A DNA stretch of 5,607 bases, taken from Desulfococcus sp. GTDB taxonomy: Bacteria; Desulfobacterota; Desulfobacteria; Desulfobacterales; Desulfosalsimonadaceae. The DNA is taken from assembly GCA_024641805.1 (NCBI GenBank), contig JAHECJ010000181.1:1-5607 (forward strand), written 5' to 3'. Below the pieces are notes generated by a model. The model saw nothing but the letters and a program-made list of their open reading frames with translations. It did no database searches and was not told the DNA's origin. Below are positions 1-5,607 of the stretch, one piece after another (within the stretch, counting starts at the first letter, position 1; each line of letters starts with the position of its first letter). A program made the position numbers and the translations under genes.

Positions 1-2
1 CG

Positions 3-35
3 GGCATCCGGTTTTCAGGGAGCATGCCCCCGTGA
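3..35 (+). CDS. Possible 3' end of an upstream gene (partial)
   Basis: This frame is open from the window edge and stops at TGA 33-35. The stop shares the four bases GTGA (32-35) with the proposed hdrC start, a common arrangement for translationally coupled genes in one operon. Only about ten residues (ending S-G-S-M-P-P) would lie in the window, too few to identify a product. The call rests entirely on the overlap geometry, so chance is quite possible. If real, hdrC is not the first gene of its operon. Confidence 0.3.
   Translation, partial: GIRFSGSMPP
17..22 (+). promoter_or_regulatory. Ribosome binding site for the hdrC-like gene
   Basis: AGGGAG at 17-22 lies nine bases before the GTG at 32, a workable Shine-Dalgarno spacing. 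It supports GTG 32 as the start even though the frame stays open to the window edge. Confidence 0.45.
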
Positions 36-370
36 TTTTTCCAAAGGGCGCCCCATTCGGCCAGAGCGCAGTAATGATGGGTACTGCCGATTATTCAGCC
101 TGTTTTGATTGCCGGAACTGCACGATTATCTGTCCGGTGGTGGCGAATTATGAAAACCCCGAAGAAATCCTCGGCCTGCTGCCCCATCAGATCATGTGCA
201 GCCTGGGGCTGAACCTGACCAAACCGGCATCTCGTTCGGTGATGATCTGGTATTGCCTGACATGTTACCAGTGCCAGGAACACTGTCCCCAGAATGTGCC
301 GGTGTGTGATCTTTTGTATCGTCTTAAAAATTATGCGGTCGAGCAGTTACAGGAGTCCCGAGCCGGATAA
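32..370 (+). CDS. hdrC: HdrC-like iron-sulfur protein (4Fe-4S dicluster), short form
   Basis: Likely the HdrC subunit of a cytoplasmic heterodisulfide reductase-type complex, passing electrons between HdrA and HdrB. Two CxxCxxCxxxCP motifs are visible in the 112-residue reading: C24, C27, C30, C34 (A-C-F-D-C-R-N-C) and C75, C78, C81, C85 (Y-C-L-T-C-Y-Q-C). Each should bind one [4Fe-4S] cluster. This paired motif followed by a short helix (L-K-N-Y-A-V-E) is typical of HdrC. GTG 32 is chosen because of the AGGGAG at 17-22 and the GTGA overlap with a possible upstream stop. The frame is also open to base 2, so a longer protein truncated by the window edge cannot be excluded. At 112 residues it is short compared with methanogen HdrC (about 185), lacking most of the region after the second motif. 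The downstream hdrB-like gene starts 16 nt after its stop, consistent with one transcript. Confidence 0.85.
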   Translation: MIFPKGAPFGQSAVMMGTADYSACFDCRNCTIICPVVANYENPEEILGLLPHQIMCSLGLNLTKPASRSVMIWYCLTCYQCQEHCPQNVPVCDLLYRLKNYAVEQLQESRAG

Positions 371-373
371 AAC

Positions 374-380
374 GGAAGAG
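374..380 (+). promoter_or_regulatory. Ribosome binding site that sets the hdrB-like start at GTG 387
   Basis: GGAAGAG at 374-380 sits six bases before GTG 387. The in-frame ATGs at 399 and 408 are 18 and 27 bases away, too far for this site. The upstream in-frame ATG at 294 would overlap hdrC by 77 nt. Confidence 0.6.
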
Positions 381-386
381 TCAACC

Positions 387-1283
387 GTGAACCTTCGGAT
401 GAATCCCATGACCTATGCATTTTTTGTCGGCTGCAACATCCCGGCGCGTGTGAGCCAGTATCAGGAATCAACCATCGCGGTTTTTCGCAACCTGGAAATC
501 GACCTCCTGCATGTTCCGGAATTCAACTGCTGCGGGTACCCGGTCAGAAACCAGAACCGGGAGGCTTTTGTGGCGTCGGCTGCCAGAAACCTGGCCCTGG
601 CGGAGCAGACCGGTTTTGACATGCTGGTGATGTGCAAGTGCTGTTACGGCAACCTGAAAATGGCCCAGCATATTCTGGGCCATGATGAAGGTCTGAACCA
701 AAAGATCCAGAAAATCCTCTCCAGAGAAAACCTGGCGTACCAGGGGAAACTCCGGATCAAACATCTGCTGGGCGTTCTTTACCATGATGTGGGAACGGAG
801 ACTCTCAAAAATTATATCACGAATCCATTCCAGAACATCTCCATTGCGGCAAGCTACGGCTGTCATGCCCTTCGGCCCAGCTCGGTGACACAGTTCGACA
901 ATCCGCTGTCTCCGTCTATTTTTGATCACCTGGTGGAATTGACCGGCGCCCATTCTGTGGCCTGGTCAAGAAAGACGGATTGCTGCGGCGCGCCCCTGAT
1001 GGGGATTAATGAGGGCCTTTCCATTCAAATGATGACCCGGAAAGTCACTGATGCCAGAGAGTCCGGGGCCGACTATATTTGCACGGCCTGCCCGTTTACG
1101 CATATTCAGCTGGACCTGGTTCAAAAGCAGGCATGGAAAAAGAACAATAACCCAGAGCCGCTGCCTCCGATTCTATTTCCGCAGCTGCTGGGCCTTTCCA
1201 TGGGGATTGACGAACGTGCGCTCGGTCTTGAAAAGAATCATCTGGACCTCAGCGAGATTCAGTTGTTTATGACGGAGGAATAA
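387..1283 (+). CDS. hdrB: HdrB-like subunit with two CCG domains (heterodisulfide reductase catalytic subunit)
   Basis: Resembles HdrB, the subunit that carries the disulfide-reducing site. The 298-residue product has two complete cysteine-rich CCG domains. The first is C16 (F-V-G-C-N-I-P-A-R), C48-C49-G, then C83-x2-C86 (M-C-K-C-C-Y-G-N). The second is C159 (Y-G-C-H-A), C199-C200-G-A-P, then C232-x2-C235 (C-T-A-C-P). In the Methanothermococcus HdrABC-MvhAGD structure, such cysteines hold two noncubane [4Fe-4S] clusters that split the heterodisulfide. No ligand is missing here, and C85 is an additional Cys inside the first CxxC. Length matches the family (about 290-300). The start is GTG 387, set by GGAAGAG at 374-380; ATG 408 (M-T-Y-A-F-F) is the closest match to the usual N-terminus and is the alternative. 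The stop TAA lies three bases before the hdrA-like ATG, so the genes are tightly linked. The natural substrate in a bacterium is unknown; CoM-S-S-CoB would be expected only in methanogens. Confidence 0.93.
   Translation: MNLRMNPMTYAFFVGCNIPARVSQYQESTIAVFRNLEIDLLHVPEFNCCGYPVRNQNREAFVASAARNLALAEQTGFDMLVMCKCCYGNLKMAQHILGHDEGLNQKIQKILSRENLAYQGKLRIKHLLGVLYHDVGTETLKNYITNPFQNISIAASYGCHALRPSSVTQFDNPLSPSIFDHLVELTGAHSVAWSRKTDCCGAPLMGINEGLSIQMMTRKVTDARESGADYICTACPFTHIQLDLVQKQAWKKNNNPEPLPPILFPQLLGLSMGIDERALGLEKNHLDLSEIQLFMTEE
1274..1279 (+). promoter_or_regulatory. Ribosome binding site of the hdrA-like gene
   Basis: GGAGGA at 1274-1279, inside the last codons of hdrB, lies seven bases before ATG 1287. 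It is the strongest Shine-Dalgarno match in the window. It shows that translation begins upstream of the in-frame TGA, not at the TTG at 1482, which lacks a comparable site. Confidence 0.8.
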
Positions 1284-1286
1284 AAC

Positions 1287-4200
1287 ATGTCAGGACAAAA
1301 AACAGGTTCCGTGATGGTGGTCGGCGGAGGGATCGCCGGTATGCAGTCGGCGCTGGATCTTGCGAATTCCGGCTATTACGTTTATCTGGTGGAACGCTCC
1401 CCTTCCATCGGGGGGATGATGTCCCAACTGGACAAGACGTTTCCGACAAACGATTGCGCCATGTGAATCATTTCTCCCAAATTGGTCGAGGTCGGCCGAC
1501 ATATCAATATCGAACTGCTCACCCTGTCCGAGGTATCTGGAGTTTCCGGAGAGGAAGGCAGTTTCACGGTCGCACTGAAACAGCATCCGCGTTATGTGGA
1601 TGTGGATAAATGCATTGCCTGCGGCATGTGTGCGGAAAAATGCCCGCGTAAAATCCCCAATGAGTACAATGGGGGACTGAACCAGCGAAAGGCGATCTAT
1701 ATCCCCTATGCCCAGGCGGTACCGTTAAAATACGCCATTGATCCGGACCAGTGCATGTACCTGACAAAATCGAAATGTAAGGCCTGCCAGAAGTTTTGTC
1801 CCGCCCATGCCGTCAATTTTGAAGACCGTTTAACCGAAAGAGATATTGATGTCGGCGCGATTGTGTTATCCGCCGGAAGCCGCGCCTATGACCCGGCGGC
1901 GTACGACGTATATGGGTTCCAAAAGTCTCCGAACATTGTCACCAGTCTGGAGTTTGAGCGGATTCTCTCTGCTTCCGGCCCTTATGGCGGGCACCTTGTC
2001 AGGCCCATGGACCATCAGGAGCCTAAAAAAATCGCCTGGCTGCAGTGTGTGGGCTCAAGAGATGTTCATCAGCCGGGCAGGGGTTACTGTTCAAGCGTCT
2101 GCTGCACCTATGCCGTCAAGGAAGCCATGCTGGCAAAGGAACACAGCATGGGCAAAAACCTGGACACCGCAATTTTTTATATTGATATCCGAACCTTTGG
2201 GAAAAATTTTGAACAGTATTACACCCATGCCAGAGATGATTTGGGGGTGAGGTTTATCAAATCCCGAATTCCGGTGGTTGAACCGGTCAATGAAAATCAG
2301 ATGCACATGATCCGTTATGTGGATGAAACCGGCCGGCGGAAGGAGGAAGAATTTGACATAGTGGTGCTGTCAGTCGGTCTGGCGGTGGACAAATCGACGG
2401 TGGAACTGGCCCATCGATTAAATGTGAGCCTTGATTTGTATGGATACGCGCGAACAGACAGCTTCCGGCCGGTGGAAACCTCGCAGCCGGGAATTTATGT
2501 GTGCGGTGCATTCCAGGGACCCAAAGATATCCCATCCTCGGTGATTGATGCCAGTGCAGCAGCTGGTGCGGCCGGCAGCCGGCTCAATTCCGCGAGGTGG
2601 ACGCTGACCCGAACCCGGGAAATCCCGGAAGAAACAGACATTCGAGGCATGCCGCCCAATATCGGCGTGTTTATCTGCAGCTGTGGAACCAATATTGCCG
2701 GATATGTGGATGTGCCGGCCCTGGTCGAGTATGCCTCGGGGTTACCGGGGGTTGCTTACGCGGAAACAAACCTGTTCAGCTGTTCCCAGGACACCCAGCA
2801 TAAAATGGCCGAGATCATCCGGGAACGCCGGCTCAACCGGGTAGTGGTGGCGGCATGCACACCCAAAAGTCATGAATCGCTGTTCCAGGAGACATTAATC
2901 AACAGTGGTCTGAACAAATATCTGTTTGAAATGGCCAACATCCGCAATCAATGTTCCTGGGTGCACAAAGAGAATAAAGAACAGGCAAACGAGAAAGCCA
3001 AAGATCTTGTGAGAATGGCGGTGGCAAAGGTCGCGATGCATGAACCGCTGGCCGACCCGGTGTTAAGTATTAAGGAGGCGGCACTTGTCATCGGCGGCGG
3101 CGTGTCCGGCATGATGGCGGCAAAAACGCTGTCCGTCCAGAAATTTAAGACCTATTTAATCGAGAAATCGGACGTCCTGGGCGGGAACGCGCGGCATCTG
3201 CAGAAAACATGGAAAAATGAGGATATCCGGCAGTACATCTCGAAGCTGATTGAAGACGTGCATTCTGATAACAACATTGAAGTGGTATTTAATGCGGAAA
3301 TAAATAAGGTGGAAGGATTTGTCGGCAGTTTTAAAACCACCGTGGCATCGGGTCATCGCGAACAGGTCTTCGAACACGGTGTGACGATTATCGCCTCCGG
3401 CGCTGCGGAACTCAAACCCGAAGGGTACCGATACGGAGAAGATCCCCGGGTAATAACCAATATGGAACTTGAAAGCAGGCTGGCCGATGAATCAATGCCC
3501 AATAATTTTGAACATATCGTATTTGTCCAGTGCGTCGGTTCCCGGATTCCGGAGCGGCCTTATTGTTCCAAGGTCTGCTGCACCCAGTCCATTAAAAATG
3601 CGGTGAGCCTTAAAGAACGAAATGATCATTGTGAAGTCTATATTCTATACAGGGATATGCGGCCTTATGGGTTGCGGGAGGATTTGTACCGCAGCGCCCG
3701 CGAAAAAGGGATTCACTTTATCCGCTATGATTTTGGCCAGCCTTTTGAAATCCGGGGAAATAACGGTCATCTGAATGTCTGTTTTTCGGATTGCGTGTTT
3801 CGCCGGAAAATGGAAATCAGAGCGAATCTGCTGGTGCTTGCCTCCGCCATTATCAATGATAAAGAGAACCCGCTGGCACAGTTTTATAAGGTGCCGGTCA
3901 GCGACAGCGGATTTTTTGAAGAAGCCCATGTCAAATTGCGGCCAAGTGATTTTGCCACCGAAGGGGTATTTGTCTGCGGCCTGGCCCATTCGCCGAAACC
4001 AGTTGACGAATCGATTGCCCAGGCCCAGGCGGCCGCAGCCCGGGCGGTCACTGTGTTGTCTTCAAAAAATGTATCGGTCAGCGGCATGGTCGCCTATGTG
4101 GATGAACGCATCTGCAGTGCGTGCGGCGTTTGCATTGCCGTCTGCCCCTATGGCGCGCCGAAATTCCATGACAAGACCGGCAAATCAAAAATTACGGACA

Positions 4201-4316
4201 CCTTATGCAAAGGATGCGGCCTCTGTTGTGCTTCCTGCCGTTCCGGCGCTATTTTTTTAAAAGGGTTTGAAACTGCTCAGATTTTGAATATGATTGAATC
4301 GTGCCTGGAGCACTGA
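1287..4316 (+). CDS. hdrA: Selenocysteine-containing HdrA-like flavoprotein with two FAD modules (UGA 1464-1466 read as Sec)
   Basis: Probable electron-transfer hub of the complex, 1009 residues with Sec60. Module 1: FAD Rossmann motif V-V-G-G-G-I-A-G at 11-18 with E36 and G42-G43; the N-D-C-A-M-U segment at 55-60; an inserted ferredoxin region with C109, C112, C115, C119 and C156, C164, C167, C171; then Q-C-V-G-S-R-D (C254) and Y-C-S-S-V-C-C (C268, C272, C273). Central domain: C464-S-C466-G-T-N-I, F-S-C499-S, A-A-C524-T-P and N-Q-C556-S-W, the pattern normally found at the N-terminus of HdrA. Module 2: second FAD motif G-G-G-V-S-G at 603-608, Q-C749-V-G-S-R and Y-C760-S-K-V-C-C, with no ferredoxin insert. 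The C-terminus has two ferredoxin motifs (C943, C946, C949, C953; C974, C977, C980, C984). Classical HdrA is about 650 residues with one FAD, so this is an enlarged, fused form. By family it would bifurcate or confurcate electrons; which flavin does so is unknown. A standard gene caller would split it at the TGA. Confidence 0.9.
1464..1466 (+). other. In-frame UGA, proposed selenocysteine codon 60 of HdrA
   Basis: TGA is codon 60 counted from ATG 1287, in the frame of the following 949 codons. Family-type sequence continues without break on both sides: T-F-P-T-N-D-C-A-M before it and I-I-S-P-K-L-V-E-V-G-R-H after it. HdrA proteins have Cys at this place or, in known selenoprotein forms from Methanococcales and some Desulfobacterota, Sec. 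Together with C57 it makes a C-x-x-U motif. Confidence 0.9.
1481..1508 (+). promoter_or_regulatory. Bacterial SECIS-like hairpin for UGA recoding
   Basis: ATTG 1481-1484 can pair with CAAT 1505-1508, and GTCG 1485-1488 with CGAC 1497-1500. This gives eight pairs with a four-base bulge (1501-1504) and an eight-base apical loop AGGTCGGC (1489-1496). The second loop base is G, and the loop begins 22 bases after the UGA. Both fit the described bacterial SECIS layout, in which SelB binds the stem-loop just 3' of UGA. The loop contains GGUCG, close to the GGUCU loop of E. coli fdhF. The stem was found by eye; no folding energy was computed. Confidence 0.65.
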
Positions 4317-4328
4317 ATTCTGAACCGT

Positions 4329-4412
4329 ATGGATAACGTTTTTCAAAGAATGCTGGGCGGCTTTTCCGAATACATCCGGTTATATCCATTTTTCATCCCG
4401 GGGGGATCATGA
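4329..4412 (+). CDS. Very small ORF before frhB (27 codons), doubtful
   Basis: ATG 4329 opens a 27-residue frame (begins M-D-N-V-F-Q-R, ends F-I-P-G-G-S) whose TGA 4410-4412 overlaps the frhB-like start as ATGA. That overlap is typical of coupled genes, which is why it is listed. Against it, no Shine-Dalgarno is well placed (the nearest GGAG, 4307-4310, is 18 bases away), and a frame this short can stay open by chance. It is also in the same frame as hdrA and lies just past its stop. The peptide is not recognised. It could act as a leader that couples frhB translation, or be meaningless. Confidence 0.2.
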   Translation: MDNVFQRMLGGFSEYIRLYPFFIPGGS

Positions 4413-5521
4413 AGACATTTGAAGACCTGATTGAAGAGGTTCAAAAGCCGGGGCTCTGCCATCGGTGCGGTGGGTGTGTCACATTTTGCAGCGCGGTCAA
4501 CTACGGCGCCCTGGAACTCGATGACAATGGCAAACCGCGGTATAAAGATGCATCCCGGTGCATTGAATGCGGCATATGTCATGCCATCTGTCCGGAAAAC
4601 GATGAATTGACGGATGAAACCAGACAGAATGTGGATTGGAAACCGCCCTTAGGGAGAATCCTGGAACTGACCATTGCCCGTTCCGCCGACCCGCAGGTAC
4701 TTCAGCACGCCACGGACGGCGGTGTGGTCACCGGCCTGATTTTAAAACTGTTTGATGACCGATTGATCGACGGTGCGATTGTGACCCGCCCGCTGGGACG
4801 TTTCCGGCGGGAGCCCCATCTGGCCCTGAGCCGGGATGAGATCATCAGCGCTGCCGGATTTTTTTTCGACACCTCCCACGGCATGAAAAATTACAGTGAC
4901 AAATATCTGACCTACGCCACGATTGAAGCCTTTGGCGCGGTGATCAAAAAAGGGGTGAAGCGGCTGGCCTTTGTGGGCACGCCATGTCAGATCGAAACGG
5001 TCCGGCGGATGCAGGCGCTGTCCCTGATTCCGTCTGAAACCATTAAGTATTGTTTCGGGCTTTTTTGCTCCGGTAATTTTGTGTTTGGAGAAAAACAGCA
5101 AAAACAGCTTTCCCGGATCGGGGGATTTGAATGGGCCGATGTGAAGAAAATCAACATCAAGGAAGATCTGATCATCCATTTAAACGATGGCCGGAACATC
5201 CGGATTATTTTAGATGAACTTGAATTCATGAAACGGTTTGCCTGCTATTTTTGCAGGGATTATGCAGCGGAACTGGCGGATATATCCTGCGGCGGGGTGG
5301 GGGCCGAAAATGGCTGGACCACGGTGATCGCCCGCACGTCAACCGGAAAATCAATTCTGACGGAATCGAAAAAGGCGGTTTTGGAAGAGTGCAGTTATGA
5401 AAATACCATATCTGCGTCAAAAAAAGCGCTGGGAGCAATCACCAAATTATCTGCCCGCAAAAAGAACGCTGCGCTATCCAACCGGAAAGCATTAGCAGCG
5501 CATGCCCAGACAGAAAAATGA
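4409..5521 (+). CDS. frhB: FrhB-like protein: coenzyme F420 hydrogenase/dehydrogenase beta-subunit family
   Basis: A 370-residue flavin and iron-sulfur protein of the FrhB/FdhB/FpoF family, which exchanges electrons with F420 or, in relatives, with other soluble carriers. The N-terminus has two ferredoxin motifs: C17, C20, C23, C27 (C-H-R-C-G-G-C) and C51, C54, C57, C61 (C-I-E-C-G-I-C). The FrhB core follows: A-T-D-G-G-V-V-T-G at 101-109, V-G-T-P-C-Q at 189-194, F-C-S-G-N-F at 219-224, and C279-x2-C282 with S-C294-G-G-V-G, likely ligands of a further cluster. Length suits the family. Residues 334-370 form a Lys/Ala-rich tail without recognised function. The start ATG 4409 is preceded by a G-rich run (4400-4405) that can pair with anti-Shine-Dalgarno through G-U pairs, at short spacing. 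It lies 92 nt after hdrA on the same strand, probably in the same transcript. As no FrhA/FrhG is visible, it likely serves the Hdr complex as its electron input or output. Cofactor specificity (F420 versus NAD(P)H or ferredoxin) cannot be told by eye. Confidence 0.9.
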   Translation: MKTFEDLIEEVQKPGLCHRCGGCVTFCSAVNYGALELDDNGKPRYKDASRCIECGICHAICPENDELTDETRQNVDWKPPLGRILELTIARSADPQVLQHATDGGVVTGLILKLFDDRLIDGAIVTRPLGRFRREPHLALSRDEIISAAGFFFDTSHGMKNYSDKYLTYATIEAFGAVIKKGVKRLAFVGTPCQIETVRRMQALSLIPSETIKYCFGLFCSGNFVFGEKQQKQLSRIGGFEWADVKKINIKEDLIIHLNDGRNIRIILDELEFMKRFACYFCRDYAAELADISCGGVGAENGWTTVIARTSTGKSILTESKKAVLEECSYENTISASKKALGAITKLSARKKNAALSNRKALAAHAQTEK

Positions 5522-5532
5522 GTCGTTTTTCT
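5512..5532 (+). terminator. AT-rich hairpin over the frhB stop, weak terminator candidate
   Basis: AGAAAAA 5512-5518 can pair with TTTTTCT 5526-5532 around a seven-base loop, and a second T-run follows at 5542-5546. The stem has a single G-C pair, so it would be weak and is not a convincing intrinsic terminator. The rest of 5522-5607 shows no gene. An AT-rich TTTAAA pair (5558-5563 and 5575-5580) and a four-pair GTTG/CAAC stem (5594-5604) are too small to interpret. Confidence 0.15.
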
Positions 5533-5607
5533 CCTGCCAAGTTTTTCCTGATAAAAATTTAAAGAATATGCTATTTTAAACCATAAAGTTCTGGTTGGCG
5601 CAACTCA

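Noticed and set aside
468..953. 161-codon reverse-strand ORF opposite hdrB
   Set aside because: It lies wholly opposite a gene with clear family motifs, has no recognisable domain of its own and is the usual antisense shadow.
294..1283. hdrB start at ATG 294
   Set aside because: This would overlap hdrC by 77 nt, and the added residues (M-C-R-C-V-I-F) are the hdrC coding region read in another frame. GTG 387 has a ribosome site.
1287..1466. hdrA as a pseudogene with a nonsense mutation
   Set aside because: The TGA sits at a known Cys/Sec position, is followed by a SECIS-like hairpin, and the remaining 949 codons show intact motifs with no further damage.
3775..4260. 161-codon forward ORF inside hdrA in another frame
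   Set aside because: It overlaps conserved FAD and ferredoxin motifs of HdrA. Its own translation is low-complexity and shows no domain.
1482..4316. A separate 944-residue protein starting at TTG 1482
   Set aside because: It has no ribosome site, begins in the middle of the HdrA motif K-L-V-E-V-G-R-H, and lies in frame with ATG 1287, which has GGAGGA and the first FAD motif. UGA readthrough as Sec explains the break better.
4314..4316. hdrA stop TGA as a second selenocysteine codon
   Set aside because: The preceding sequence already looks like a natural HdrA C-terminus after the ferredoxin domain, no Cys/Sec site is known there, and I see no clear SECIS-like stem after it.
5541..5580. Promoter for a downstream gene (TATGCT at 5568-5573 as a -10)
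   Set aside because: No acceptable -35 element is found at the proper spacing, and AT-rich spacers give such matches by chance.
5594..5604. GTTG-GCG-CAAC inverted repeat as operator or terminator
   Set aside because: Four pairs with a three-base loop and no T-run; too small to support a function at the window edge.

Overview
The window carries a compact, co-directional (+ strand) gene cluster for a soluble heterodisulfide-reductase-type electron-transfer complex. The order is hdrC-like, hdrB-like, a very large hdrA-like gene, then an frhB-like gene (F420 hydrogenase/dehydrogenase beta-subunit family). The central result is that the hdrA-like gene is interrupted by an in-frame TGA at 1464-1466. 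It lies in a C-A-M-TGA context where HdrA proteins carry Cys or selenocysteine, and a bacterial-type SECIS-like hairpin follows it directly. I read 1287-4316 as one 1009-residue selenoprotein rather than a 59-codon stub plus a separate 944-residue protein.

Organism: the combination of a selenocysteine HdrA, HdrB/HdrC and a bacterial FrhB-like protein, together with a SECIS-like stem just downstream of UGA, suggests an anaerobic bacterium. The Desulfobacterota (sulfate reducers or syntrophs) are the likeliest group. Archaeal SECIS elements lie in untranslated regions, so the in-gene hairpin argues against a methanogen. This is inference; no rRNA or taxon marker lies in the window.

Layout: 1-35 may hold the last codons of an unseen upstream gene, ending in a GTGA overlap with the hdrC start. 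HdrC-like (32-370) has two [4Fe-4S] motifs and is short for its family. HdrB-like (387-1283) has two complete CCG domains, the signature of the noncubane-cluster heterodisulfide site. HdrA-like (1287-4316) contains two FAD-binding modules in tandem with complementary accessory domains. A 92-nt spacer with a tiny ORF of doubtful status leads to the FrhB-like gene (4409-5521). The last 86 nt hold no recognisable gene.

How the parts fit (inference from the families): the FrhB-like protein probably exchanges electrons with a soluble donor or acceptor (F420, NAD(P)H or ferredoxin) through a flavin and FeS clusters. HdrA, with two flavins and many clusters, would be the hub where bifurcation or confurcation could occur. 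HdrC would wire HdrA to HdrB, which would reduce or oxidise a disulfide or another thiol-type substrate. No hydrogenase, FlxABCD or MvhD gene is visible, so the physiological partners cannot be fixed from this window.
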